Positions 16,993-25,585 of a stretch of 64,000 nucleotides of DNA are shown one piece after another; position 1 is the stretch's first letter; the number at the start of each line of letters is the position of its first letter. This stretch comes from Filimonas sp. (GTDB lineage Bacteria; Bacteroidota; Bacteroidia; Chitinophagales; Chitinophagaceae). Both the position numbers and the translations under genes were made by a program. The notes beneath the pieces are model-generated. The model searched no databases. It had not been told where the DNA came from and was given only the letters and a program-made list of their open reading frames with translations. The DNA lies in assembly GCA_017306865.1 (NCBI GenBank), contig JAFKHH010000011.1:930001-994000 (forward strand), in the 5' to 3' direction.

Positions 16993-17325
16993 ATGAAATC
17001 TCAACCATTACACGGCGTATTCGAATGCCATATAAAAGAAGATAAAAAAGAGAACAATACACTTAATTCATTTGCACAAACTGTACAGGATTACGTTACT
17101 AGTAAGGCACGGATTGTTTATTATGAGTCAGTTATTATTCCCGATGCAGACAAGGTGCGCAAAGAAACCATGGCCGCTTTCGAAAAAGAAAGTATTAATG
17201 AAAGCCAGTTGTTAAGCTCGATGAAAGATTACATGGATATACAGGAAGATTATCTGAAAGTCATATCAGCTTATCATCATGCAGTTATTAGTATGGAGTC
17301 ACTTTTCGATAAAGAGCACGAATAA
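16993..17325 (+). CDS. Orphan fragment resembling the C-terminal helices of a TolC/CzcC-type efflux protein
   Basis: The 110-residue sequence has no signal peptide. From about residue 35 it runs like the last coiled hairpin of TolC-family proteins, or of the TolC tail fused to CzcA in Bacteroidota: RIVYYESVIIPDADKVRK, then FEKESINESQLLSSMKDY, then DYLKVISAYHHAVISMESL. Full-length proteins are over 400 residues, so this is either a remnant with a new start or a small helical protein that kept the fold. The DUF6660-like gene upstream supports a decayed metal-efflux cluster. Marked CDS because the frame is intact with its own ATG. Confidence 0.55.
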   Translation: MKSQPLHGVFECHIKEDKKENNTLNSFAQTVQDYVTSKARIVYYESVIIPDADKVRKETMAAFEKESINESQLLSSMKDYMDIQEDYLKVISAYHHAVISMESLFDKEHE

Positions 17326-17444
17326 GAAGTGTGCCTATAGTCAGTGATCATGGTGAGTTTATTGGAAACTTTTAATCCGGAATTGTTTAAGTGTGGCTCA
17401 TTAACTTAAACTACATTGAAATTTTAAACCTCAAATGTTGAAGC

Positions 17445-17487
17445 ATAAAAAGAGAAAGGCCGTCATTGACGGCCTTTCTCTTTTTAT
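17445..17487. terminator. Bidirectional terminator downstream of pyk
   Basis: A perfect 20-bp stem (17445-17464 with 17468-17487; core AAAGGCCGTC/GACGGCCTTT) encloses a 3-base loop and ends in A- and T-runs on the two sides. It can stop both pyk on the minus strand and the plus-strand stub gene. Confidence 0.9.
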
Positions 17488-17488
17488 G

Positions 17489-18982
17489 TTATTCTACTTT
17501 CGTGATCTTCAAAACGTTTGTCGGTAAGTGCTGATCTATCGGCGTACTACCTGTGTTGATAACAATGTCATTCGGCTTAATGAATGCACGTTCTTTCAGG
17601 ATGTCGATCTGGTCGCTGATGATATCATCCAGGCTTTCCTCTTCATCATAATAGAAGGCTCTTACGCCCCAGCTAAGACTTAACTGGTTTACAAGATGTT
17701 TCTTTTTAGTAAAGATATAAAGTGGAGATTTTGGCCTGTAGCTGCTTAGCATAAAACCAGTGTAGCCACTCTGCGTCATGCCGATCAGTGCGTCAGCAGT
17801 TACGTCGCGCGCTATTTTACAAGCGTTGTAGCAGATCGCATCACTCAGGAAAGAAGGGGAGTGTGCCTGTGGTTTCAGATCTTCTTCGCGATTATAACGG
17901 TATTCTGTTCTTTCTACTTCAAGAATGATCTTGCGCATTGTTTCCACAACCAGCGGAGGATGGTTACCTGTTGCCGTCTCACCACTCAGCATTACAGCAT
18001 CAGCACCTTCCAGTACCGCATTTGCAACATCTGTGATCTCGCTACGGTTTGGTTTTACACGGTCCATCATACTCTCCATCATCTGCGTTGCCACAATTAC
18101 AGGCTTCGCACGGTGAATACATTTACGGATAATGTCACGCTGCGCCATTGGTACTTTCTCTACCGGAAGTTCTACACCCAGGTCACCACGTGCAACCATG
18201 ATACCGTCTGATTCTACGATGATGTTACGCAAGTCATTCAATGCAGATGGCATTTCTATTTTAGCCATGATCTTGATGTTACTTTTTCTCTCTGTAACTC
18301 TTCTTCTCAGATCGATCATGTCTTCTGCCTTGCGTACAAATGATAACGCAACCCAATCCAGTTCCTGCTCTATAATAAATTCAAAATCGATAATGTCTTT
18401 CTCCGTCATTGCTGGCAGGGAGATGGCTGTATCAGGCAGGTTTACGCCCTTTTTAGGCAATAGGAAACCGCCATAAGTTACAGCTACTTTTACATCACCA
18501 TCCTGTGTTATTTCTATAACGACTACTTCCAGTTTACCATCGTCGATCAGTATTTTATCGCCCACTTTCACATCTTCGTGAAGGTTAGGGTAAGACACAT
18601 AGATCTTTTCTTTAGTGCCAACTACTTTTTCTTTTGACGTAAAAGTCAGTATATCACCTGTTTTAATTTCCAGTTTGCCATTTTCTATTTCGCCTACACG
18701 CAGTTTAGGGCCTTGCAGGTCGCCTAGGATAGAAATGTTATAAGGTTCTGTTTTATTAATGTTGCGGATGTGTTGGATAATAGCCGCTTTATCTTCATGA
18801 GTGCCGTGGGAAAAGTTTAAACGGAATACGTTTACGCCCGTTTTTACCAGTTCCAGCAATTTGTCATACGTGTCACAAGCCGGGCCAACTGTTGCTACAA
18901 TTTTTGTTTTGTGAAATGTGTGTTCTTTACCTGCTTTATTGTCCATCTCTTTGTGCAGGTACTTTTCAATGTTTTTTGACAT
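17489..18982 (-). CDS. pyk: Pyruvate kinase
   Basis: This 497-residue enzyme catalyses phosphoenolpyruvate + ADP to pyruvate + ATP, the last step of glycolysis. The catalytic barrel is recognised by TKIVATVGPA, NVFRLNFSHG, the metal/substrate segment KIEMPSALNDL and MVARGDLGVELP, and the signature LEGADAVMLSGETATG. The B-domain inserts around residues 100-190, and the C-terminal allosteric domain follows. An N-terminal extension of about 20 residues precedes the barrel. It lies 73 bases downstream of pfkA on the same strand, an operon joining two irreversible glycolytic steps. Confidence 0.97.
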   Translation of the reverse strand: MSKNIEKYLHKEMDNKAGKEHTFHKTKIVATVGPACDTYDKLLELVKTGVNVFRLNFSHGTHEDKAAIIQHIRNINKTEPYNISILGDLQGPKLRVGEIENGKLEIKTGDILTFTSKEKVVGTKEKIYVSYPNLHEDVKVGDKILIDDGKLEVVVIEITQDGDVKVAVTYGGFLLPKKGVNLPDTAISLPAMTEKDIIDFEFIIEQELDWVALSFVRKAEDMIDLRRRVTERKSNIKIMAKIEMPSALNDLRNIIVESDGIMVARGDLGVELPVEKVPMAQRDIIRKCIHRAKPVIVATQMMESMMDRVKPNRSEITDVANAVLEGADAVMLSGETATGNHPPLVVETMRKIILEVERTEYRYNREEDLKPQAHSPSFLSDAICYNACKIARDVTADALIGMTQSGYTGFMLSSYRPKSPLYIFTKKKHLVNQLSLSWGVRAFYYDEEESLDDIISDQIDILKERAFIKPNDIVINTGSTPIDQHLPTNVLKITKVE

Positions 18983-19055
18983 GATTATGTTTGGTTTCTT
19001 TAACTCTTTTAAATCTTATGGTTACAGGCTGACCGGATAAACGGCTAACTGGTAA

Positions 19056-20039
19056 CTAGCTCGCAAGTATCTTAATGATCTTCAGCATCTCGTCGCTTAC
19101 AGTCTGTTTCTGTTTTACTGCGTCGTCAAGCTTAATGTAATTCATCTCGTTGTTAACGATACCTACCATTACATTATTACGTCCCTGCAACAAACTTTCT
19201 ACGGCGTAGTAACCCATCTGGCTTGCAAGGTTTCTGTCTATGCAGCTAGGTGCGCCACCTCTCTGAATGTGGCCCAATATACAAACACGAATGTCAGCAT
19301 TCGGCATTCTGTCCTTTAAGATTTTACCAATTTCTGTAGCGCCGCCGTATTCATCACCTTCTGCAACTACGATCAGGTTTACCAGCTTTTTCCTTTTCTC
19401 TTTTTCTGTCAGCGTCATTACAATCTCATCGATGTTCGTTTTCTGCTCAGGTATCAGAACGTTTTCTGCACCTGTAGCAAGGCCGCTGTGCATTGCTATG
19501 TAACCCGCGTCGCGTCCCATTACTTCTACTATGAAAAGGCGGTCATGCGCATCCGCAGTATCGCGTATTTTATCTATTGCTTCTACAGCAGTATTTACCG
19601 CTGTATCAAAACCGATGGTAAAGTCTGTGCCGGCAATATCTTTATCGATAGTGCCCGGAAGGCCGATACAAGGAATATCAAACTCATTGCTGAATTTTTG
19701 TGCGCCACGGAAACTACCGTCACCACCTATTACAACTAAGCCATTGATACCATGTTTCTGTAAATTTTCGTAAGCTTTCTGACGTCCTTCAGGTGTGAAA
19801 AATTCTTTAGAGCGGGCGGTTTTGAGGATCGTACCCCCTTTCTGGATAATGTTAGCTACTGATTTGGAATCCATGTGGAAGATATTGTCTTCAATCATTC
19901 CCTGGTAACCACGCACAATACCATATACTTCCAGCCCATAATAGATTCCTGTTCTTACTACAGCCCTGATAGCCGCATTCATTCCGGGAGCGTCCCCGCC
20001 AGAGGTCAATACACCAATCTTGGTAACTTGTTTCGACAT
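19056..20039 (-). CDS. pfkA: ATP-dependent 6-phosphofructokinase
   Basis: This 327-residue enzyme makes fructose-1,6-bisphosphate from fructose-6-phosphate and ATP. The N-terminal ATP site has GVLTSGGDAPGMNAAIR and GGDGS (residues 105-109); Gly after GGD is the mark of ATP rather than pyrophosphate use. The catalytic segment PGTIDKDIAGTD contains D132, with Lys where many enzymes have Asn (TIDND). EVMGRDAGYIA and ILGHIQRGG complete the sugar-phosphate and effector sites. First gene of pfkA-pyk. Confidence 0.97.
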   Translation of the reverse strand: MSKQVTKIGVLTSGGDAPGMNAAIRAVVRTGIYYGLEVYGIVRGYQGMIEDNIFHMDSKSVANIIQKGGTILKTARSKEFFTPEGRQKAYENLQKHGINGLVVIGGDGSFRGAQKFSNEFDIPCIGLPGTIDKDIAGTDFTIGFDTAVNTAVEAIDKIRDTADAHDRLFIVEVMGRDAGYIAMHSGLATGAENVLIPEQKTNIDEIVMTLTEKEKRKKLVNLIVVAEGDEYGGATEIGKILKDRMPNADIRVCILGHIQRGGAPSCIDRNLASQMGYYAVESLLQGRNNVMVGIVNNEMNYIKLDDAVKQKQTVSDEMLKIIKILAS

Positions 20040-20330
20040 TTTTAATTACAGTTCAAAAGGTCCTTTAAAAAATGGTTTTTCAATTAAGCCACAAGTTTTC
20101 TGTATAAAGTGATGACCATTAAGCAATAATGTATAACAATCCGAGCTGTTTTACCATATTACTTAGCACTTATAACTTACTACTCCGAACTTAATCCAAT
20201 AGCAGCGCAATCAAGGTAAGTTTTTCCGCAAACGTTTCCGAAGTCTCAAAAATAAGGATTTGCTGATAAAGAATTAGTGTTTAAAAGCTGTTTATCTTTT
20301 TGTAAACTTGCTTGGACAAAAAAATCTCAT

Positions 20331-22448
20331 ATGCAAAAAAAATATTGGATTATTGCGATCATGAGTCAATTGAGTGTATTTACATCACAGGCGCAGTTGC
20401 AATATCCCGCAACCAAAAAAGTAACACAAACAGACGACTACTTCGGAACAAAAGTACAAGACCCTTACCGCTGGCTGGAGGATGACAACAGCGCGGAGAC
20501 AAAAGACTGGGTACAAAAACAAAATGCAGTAACGCAGGATTATTTAAGTAAAATTCCTTTCAGGGATAAGGTGAAAGCACGCCTGGAAGAGCTTTGGAAC
20601 TATCCTAAGTATGGTTCTCCATTCAAAAAAGGAAAGTATTATTATTTCTACAAGAACGATGGTTTGCAAAACCAAAGTGTATTGTACAGGCAGGAAGGAT
20701 TGAAAGGAACACCTGAAGTTTTTCTTGATCCAAACAAATTATCTGCGGATGGTACAGCAGCTTTAGGCGGATTGAGTTTTTCTAAATCAGGAAAATATCT
20801 TGCGTACACTGTTGCACAATCCGGCAGCGACTGGCAGGACGGTTATGTAATGGATGTTGCTAGCAAACAGTTGTTAGTGGGCGATGGAATAAAATTTATC
20901 AAATTCAGCGGCTTTGCCTGGAAAGGAGAAGACGGATTTTATTATAGCCGTTACCCGGAGCCGGACGAAAAAAGCAAACTGTCTAAACAAAATCAATTTC
21001 AAAAGGTATATTATCACAAACTGGGCACACCACAAAGTGCAGATGTACTAGTGTATGAAGATAATGAACATCCATTGCGCTACTTTGGTGCCGGCCTTAC
21101 GGAAGATGAGCGCTTCCTGCTGGTACAGATAAGTGAAGGCACCAGTGGTGGTGAAGTGTTATTCAAAGACACAAAAGACGCTGCTCAAAAAGATTTCAAA
21201 GTTTTGGTAAAAGGTTTTGCAACCGAGCCTGATGTAATTGATAATGCAGGCGACAAAATTTTGTTGAAAACAAATGAGGATGCGCCCAACTACAAAGTAG
21301 TATTGGTAGATCCTAAAAATCCTGCACCACAAAATTGGAAAATTGTTATACCGGAAAAAGAAGAAGCATTACAAAGTGTGGGCACAGCAGGTGGTTACCT
21401 GTTTGCATCTTACCTGAAAGATGGTTCTACTAAAGTATATCAATATACCTATGAAGGTAAACTGGTAAGAGAGATTGCTTTGCCTGGTATTGGCACCGCA
21501 GGTGGCTTTGGAGGTGAGAAAGAAGACAAAGAATTTTTCTACACTTTCACATCATTCAATTATCCGCCAACCATTTTCCATTTTGATATTACTTCCGGTA
21601 AATCAACCTTGTTCAGAAAAGCAGAAGTAAAATTCAATCCTGCTGACTTCGAAACAAAAGAAGTATTTGTAACTTCTAAAGATGGCGCTAAAGTGCCAAT
21701 GTTCCTGACATACAGGAAAGGGTTGCAACTGAACGGTGCAAACCCAGTTATGATCTACGGTTATGGAGGTTTCAACATTGCAATGTCACCATCATTCAGC
21801 ATATCTAATTTGTTCTTTATAGAGCAAGGCGGTATCTACGCACAGGTATGCCTGCGCGGAGGAAGTGAGTATGGCGAAAAATGGCACAAGCAAGGCATGT
21901 TGCAAAACAAACAAAACGTATTCAACGACCTGATTGCTTCGGCAGAATGGCTGATTGCAAACAAGTACACAAACAAAGAAAAAATAGCGGTACGTGGTGG
22001 TAGCAATGGTGGCCTACTCGTAGGTGCTGTAATGACGCAACGTCCAGATCTCTTTAAAGTGGCTATACCACAGGTAGGGGTAATGGATATGTTGCGCTTC
22101 CACAAGTTTACTGTAGGCTGGGGATGGGCAGTAGAATATGGCAATGCAGAAAAAAATGAAGCTGACTTCAAAAACCTGTATAGCTATTCTCCATTGCACA
22201 ACCTGAAAAAAGGAACATGCTATCCGGCTACATTAGTCACAACAGCAGATCATGATGACAGGGTTGTACCTGCACACTCATTTAAATTTGCTGCAACACT
22301 GCAGGAGGCACAGTCATGTAACAATCCTACGCTTATCCGAATAGAAAGCAAAGCTGGTCATGGCGCAGGTAAGCCAACAAGCAAGCTGATAGACGAAGCG
22401 ACAGACATCTGGAGCTTTGTAATGTATAATTTAGGAATGAAGATGTAG
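20331..22448 (+). CDS. Prolyl oligopeptidase (S9A), exported
   Basis: With the start at ATG 20331 the protein has 705 residues and a clean signal peptide (MQKKYWIIAIMSQLSVFTSQA). A GTG 54 bases earlier is open but would bury the signal. The N-terminal seven-bladed propeller follows PYRWLEDDNSAETKDWV. The C-terminal alpha/beta hydrolase domain has S558 in RGGSNGGLL, the Asp in ADHDDRVVP, and the His in KAGHGAG. It cleaves short peptides after Pro; together with the S15-type enzyme and the S8, M1 and NlpC proteins it gives the region a strong peptide-degrading character. Monocistronic, divergent from pfkA. Confidence 0.95.
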   Translation: MQKKYWIIAIMSQLSVFTSQAQLQYPATKKVTQTDDYFGTKVQDPYRWLEDDNSAETKDWVQKQNAVTQDYLSKIPFRDKVKARLEELWNYPKYGSPFKKGKYYYFYKNDGLQNQSVLYRQEGLKGTPEVFLDPNKLSADGTAALGGLSFSKSGKYLAYTVAQSGSDWQDGYVMDVASKQLLVGDGIKFIKFSGFAWKGEDGFYYSRYPEPDEKSKLSKQNQFQKVYYHKLGTPQSADVLVYEDNEHPLRYFGAGLTEDERFLLVQISEGTSGGEVLFKDTKDAAQKDFKVLVKGFATEPDVIDNAGDKILLKTNEDAPNYKVVLVDPKNPAPQNWKIVIPEKEEALQSVGTAGGYLFASYLKDGSTKVYQYTYEGKLVREIALPGIGTAGGFGGEKEDKEFFYTFTSFNYPPTIFHFDITSGKSTLFRKAEVKFNPADFETKEVFVTSKDGAKVPMFLTYRKGLQLNGANPVMIYGYGGFNIAMSPSFSISNLFFIEQGGIYAQVCLRGGSEYGEKWHKQGMLQNKQNVFNDLIASAEWLIANKYTNKEKIAVRGGSNGGLLVGAVMTQRPDLFKVAIPQVGVMDMLRFHKFTVGWGWAVEYGNAEKNEADFKNLYSYSPLHNLKKGTCYPATLVTTADHDDRVVPAHSFKFAATLQEAQSCNNPTLIRIESKAGHGAGKPTSKLIDEATDIWSFVMYNLGMKM

Positions 22449-22464
22449 AAGAGAATTGGATAGT

Positions 22465-22640
22465 GAGTTGATTTGAAAATTTGAAAATGTTTGGGATCAA
22501 ATTGCTTAATTGTTAGATGGTTGAATTGTTTGATCGATGTTATATTGAAGTGATGAATCAATTGTAACAATATAGCAATTAAACAATTGAATAATGTAGC
22601 ACTGCATTTTCAAATTTTCAAATCGATTCATTTTCAAATT
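22465..22640. repeat. Nested word-type inverted repeat (shell TTGAAAATTTGAAAATG)
   Basis: The outer arm TTGAAAATTTGAAAATG (about 22473-22489) pairs with CATTTTCAAATTTTCAA (about 22605-22621). Between them a second pair is formed by AATTGTT/GGTTGAATTGTTT words (22500-22535) and CAATTAAACAATTGA-type words (22556-22592). The same two-layer layout recurs at 45.38-45.53 kb. Confidence 0.7.
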
Positions 22641-22642
22641 CC

Positions 22643-22650
22643 TAATTTTG
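22643..22650 (+). promoter_or_regulatory. -7 promoter element TAATTTTG
   Basis: This is an exact match to the Bacteroidota TAnnTTTG consensus 23 bases before the TTG start at 22674. No clear -33 TTG at the usual 19-21-base spacing was found, so support comes from the -7 element alone. Confidence 0.5.
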
Positions 22651-22673
22651 CCCTGCCTTTAAAATAATCCGAC

Positions 22674-23228
22674 TTGAAGAAACAATGGTTCTGGATAAGC
22701 TGCATGGCAGCAATCCTCTCTATATCAACCGCTTTTGCCCAGCAAAAAAACAAACAGTATGCTAAATACATCTCACGTGTAGCTGCTTTTAAGCAGGATG
22801 TGGGACATAAACTAGACCTCGTAGATGAAACCAACGAGGTAATAGCAAAGAATGGACAAGGGCAGGTATTGCGTTTTAAATCGAATGCCGGTGTGTTGTC
22901 TGTTTACCATTGCGATGTCGCATTTCAACTCTTCGATTTTGAGGGCGGCCATTTAAAAAAGATCTCCACTTTCGATGTGAATGGCAAGCCCAAAGGCGTG
23001 AGCGAATTTTTCAACGTAGCCACATATGAGTTTACAGTATTGAGAAAAGACAGCGTTGCCAAACGCTTTGCAGAAATTACAGCAGGCGACATAACTGCAA
23101 GGACAGGCGATGAGGAAGAAAAGAATGTGCTGCTGAAAGTCTATGACGATCGTAACCGCTTTATCCGCCAGGATTATATTTCCACACTGGATTATTGGGA
23201 CTATCAAAAGATGATCTTCAGACCGTAG
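22674..23228 (+). CDS. Secreted hypothetical protein (TTG start)
   Basis: This 184-residue protein has a signal peptide (FWISCMAAILSISTAFAQ, cleavage about residue 23) and a mixed alpha/beta mature part. I do not recognise a named domain. The TTG at 22674 is chosen because it gives a Lys-Lys n-region; the next in-frame Met (MAAILSIS) would leave the leader without basic residues. Promoter-like TAATTTTG just upstream supports this. Probably periplasmic. Confidence 0.7.
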   Translation: MKKQWFWISCMAAILSISTAFAQQKNKQYAKYISRVAAFKQDVGHKLDLVDETNEVIAKNGQGQVLRFKSNAGVLSVYHCDVAFQLFDFEGGHLKKISTFDVNGKPKGVSEFFNVATYEFTVLRKDSVAKRFAEITAGDITARTGDEEEKNVLLKVYDDRNRFIRQDYISTLDYWDYQKMIFRP

Positions 23229-23273
23229 CAAACACGAAGTGTTTGTATGTGGGATGTTAGATGTGAAGAAGAA

Positions 23274-23484
23274 GGTACGAGGTACTAAGTACAAAGTACG
23301 AAATACAAAAGTGTAAAATTCTCTATACTATAGCCCGAAGGGCTTATATCAATAGCCTTGGGCAACGCCCGTGGCATGATACTAACTCCGAAGTACATTG
23401 CCCATCAATAAACCCATACCAATTTCTTGGTGGGCCTTTTTGTCTGAGTGCCTTCGTGGCTCATCTTGGCCCCTTTGCGTGAAA
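23274..23484. repeat. Word-type intergenic repeats
   Basis: AAGTACAAAGTACGAAATAC words (23289-23308) recur as AAAGTACGAAGTACGAAATT at 54972-54991. TTTCTTGGTGGGCCTTTTTG followed by GTGCCTTCGTGGCTCATCTT (23430-23470) and CCTTTGCGTGAAAT recur in reverse complement at 25384-25447. Confidence 0.65.
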
Positions 23485-23497
23485 TAACCTAGCTTTG
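23466..23497 (+). promoter_or_regulatory. Promoter of the DEAD-box helicase gene
   Basis: TTG (23466-23468), a 21-base spacer and TAGCTTTG (23490-23497) match the Bacteroidota -33/-7 consensus. The ATG at 23506 lies 8 bases after the -7 element, so transcripts would have almost no leader. Confidence 0.55.
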
Positions 23498-23505
23498 CGA
23501 AAAAA

Positions 23506-24648
23506 ATGACGTTTTCCGATCTTGGCCTCTCTGCACCTCTTCTAAAAGCAATTCACGATCTGCAATACGAAAAACCTTATCCTGTACAGGAACAGGCCAT
23601 ACCGGCATTGCTAAAGAGAAGAGACCTGCTGGGCATATCCAAAACAGGATCAGGAAAAACGGCCGCTTATGCGCTTCCTATCTTAGAATTACTTCAACAA
23701 AAGAGAGCAACCAAAGACAGGCATATCCGTACATTGGTAATGGTCCCTACGAGAGAGCTGGCAGTACAGGTAGAAGAAACATTCAGCATGCTGAGCAAGC
23801 ACCTGCCTGTAAAAATAAAATCGATGGCTGTGTATGGAGGTGTGTCTATCAATCCACAGATGATCAACCTGCACAATACAGATGTGCTGATCGCTACGCC
23901 CGGCAGGTTACTTGACCTGGTAAGTAACAAAGCTGTTCATCTTTCCGAAACAGAAATACTAGTGTTGGACGAAGCTGATAAGATATTGGAGCTTGGATTT
24001 AAAGACGAGATGGAAAAAGTGTTTTCATTACTACCCATCAAGCGTCAGAATATTTTGTTCTCGGCCACATTAAGCAATGATACAAACGATATTCAACAAC
24101 ACTTGTTGCACGATCCTGTAACGGTTGAAATAGTTGAAGCTGAAAATAATATTGAGCTGATCACGCAGCTTGCATACCATGTAACACCTGAGCGCAAAGG
24201 CCCATTGCTGCGCTATCTTATTAAGAACGAAAATATGGAGCAGGTGCTGGTATTTACATCTGCTGTAAGAACAGCGGATAATCTTACCGGAAAACTGATC
24301 AAAAACGGCGTACAGGCAGCGTCCCTTCATGGGCATCTTAGCCAGACCGCACGACTGGAAACACTGCAACGGTTCAAAGCCGGAAAGCTGCGCGTGTTGG
24401 TTGCATCAGACCTTGCATCACGGGGTATAGACATTCAGCAGCTACCTGTGGTCATCAATTATGAATTGCCACGCTCTCCTAAAGATTATATACACCGTAT
24501 AGGCAGAACGGGTAGGGCTGATGCACCCGGCAAAGCCATCTCTTTAATTTGCCCGGAAGATCAGCATCACTTTGGCATTATTCAAAAGAAGATGGGAAAA
24601 AAAGTGGAAACACTGGAAAGTGATGACATAGATCTGCATGGAGTATAG
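23506..24648 (+). CDS. DEAD-box ATP-dependent RNA helicase (RhlE-like core)
   Basis: This 380-residue minimal helicase has the Q motif near residues 22-29 (YPVQEQAIP), Walker A SKTGSGKT (45-52), motif Ia PTRELAVQ, DEAD at 155-158, SAT in motif III, and HRIGRTGRAD in motif VI. It lacks the basic C-terminal extension that many RhlE/CsdA proteins carry, ending soon after the second RecA domain. It unwinds short RNA duplexes in ribosome assembly, mRNA decay or cold adaptation. It is a single gene with its own promoter. Confidence 0.94.
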   Translation: MTFSDLGLSAPLLKAIHDLQYEKPYPVQEQAIPALLKRRDLLGISKTGSGKTAAYALPILELLQQKRATKDRHIRTLVMVPTRELAVQVEETFSMLSKHLPVKIKSMAVYGGVSINPQMINLHNTDVLIATPGRLLDLVSNKAVHLSETEILVLDEADKILELGFKDEMEKVFSLLPIKRQNILFSATLSNDTNDIQQHLLHDPVTVEIVEAENNIELITQLAYHVTPERKGPLLRYLIKNENMEQVLVFTSAVRTADNLTGKLIKNGVQAASLHGHLSQTARLETLQRFKAGKLRVLVASDLASRGIDIQQLPVVINYELPRSPKDYIHRIGRTGRADAPGKAISLICPEDQHHFGIIQKKMGKKVETLESDDIDLHGV

Positions 24649-24649
24649 G

Positions 24650-24793
24650 TGTAATTGTTGCATTGTTAGATTGTTTAATTGCTTAATTGTTATATGGTTA
24701 AATTGTTAGATCAACCATATAACAATTTAACCATGCAACAATATGACTACACCGCAATTGAACAATGAGTCATCTCAAATTTCAAATCTCAAA
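24650..24793. repeat. AATTGTT-word inverted repeat
   Basis: GCTTAATTGTTATATGGTTA (24682-24701) with AATTGTTAGATCAACCATAT and CAATTTAACCATGCAACAAT (24723-24742) forms an AT-rich hairpin. It is flanked by CTCAAATTTCAAATCTCAAA (24775-24794) of the TTTGAAATTTG word group. It separates the convergent helicase and DinB genes. Confidence 0.65.
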
Positions 24794-25306
24794 TCAAAAA
24801 TATCTTTCTTCCGTTATACGTTTGTGATGTAGCAAATGACCGTACACAATGTAAGCGTACGTATTGGCAGAAACAGGTAACCCACTTGCCGTGCCTCGTC
24901 TTTGCAACTGCTCTTCTGATAAGGATAAGATCAGCGCATCGGTAGATGCTCTTACAGCTTTAAATTCTTCTTTTAAAGAATCAAGCGTACGCTTAGAAGC
25001 ATTTGCAGTAGCAGCGTAATCATTCTCTTCAAAACCCGGCAACGGCGTCTCATCATGCCTGGCTATACGCAATACGCGATACGCAAAAATGCGCTCTGCA
25101 TCTATTACATGCTGTAATACATCTTTGATCGTCCACTTACCCGGCGCATATGCATAGTTTGCTTTTTCTTCCGGTAGAGAAGTGTAGAAAGCTAAAAGAT
25201 CTTTAGCGTGATTTGCTAGTGCCTTTTGCGCAGTATCGCCAACAGCAAGGCTAATATAATTGTCCTGGTATTCTGTGTAGTCCTTGTAGGGGATAGGTCT
25301 TGCCAT
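24794..25306 (-). CDS. DinB-like four-helix-bundle protein
   Basis: This 170-residue DinB/DfsB-fold protein has the metal-binding His pattern of the family visible in VLQHVIDAERIFAYR and GHLLHHKRITEERY at the C-terminus. The conserved YAPGKWTIKDVLQH start of the bundle is also present. Family members act as thiol-dependent S-transferases or metalloenzymes; the substrate is unknown. Cytosolic, single gene, complete. Confidence 0.9.
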   Translation of the reverse strand: MARPIPYKDYTEYQDNYISLAVGDTAQKALANHAKDLLAFYTSLPEEKANYAYAPGKWTIKDVLQHVIDAERIFAYRVLRIARHDETPLPGFEENDYAATANASKRTLDSLKEEFKAVRASTDALILSLSEEQLQRRGTASGLPVSANTYAYIVYGHLLHHKRITEERYF

Positions 25307-25383
25307 TTGTCTTTGTTTTTAGGAATTGTAAGTTAGATTTTTTGCAATGTTAGTTGGGCAAAATTTGATTACCGGAAAAAAGA

Positions 25384-25447
25384 TTTTCACGCAAAGGTGC
25401 TAAGATGAACCACGGAGGCGCCAAGACAAAAAGCTCGCCAAGAAATA
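25384..25447 (-). repeat. Reverse copy of the CTTCGTGG word block
   Basis: Read on the minus strand this matches the block at 23430-23484: TTGGCGAGCTTTTTGTCTTG, CCTCCGTGGTTCATCTTAGC, CCTTTGCGTGAAAA. Several single-base differences separate the copies. Confidence 0.7.
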
Positions 25448-25457
25448 CGAAGTATTT

Positions 25458-25577
25458 CTCTATGTGTTCTATGCGCTCTTGAATAAATCAAATAATACTA
25501 TTTGTAAAAGACTAGAACCATTCTATGTGCCTATGTCCCTGCTGTGGCTATGTGGTGAAACACTCCGCTTCGGTCTT
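25458..25577 (+). repeat. H-type dispersed noncoding repeat, copy 1
   Basis: About 120 bases align with 58023-58135 and 58216-58336 and, inverted, with 35648-35752. Shared landmarks in order are TATGTG-TCTATGC, a CTC(T/G)(T/A)GA(A/G)T-AATC segment, AATA-TATT, CCTATGT words, CTATGTGGTGAAA and TCCGCTTCG-TC. It lies downstream of the dehydrogenase gene. Confidence 0.7.
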
Positions 25578-25585
25578 CTTTGTTT

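Noticed and set aside
20225-20245. AAACGTTT palindrome between pfkA and the prolyl oligopeptidase gene as an operator
   Set aside because: It is short, not placed on a clear promoter, and such 8-mers are expected by chance in AT-rich DNA.
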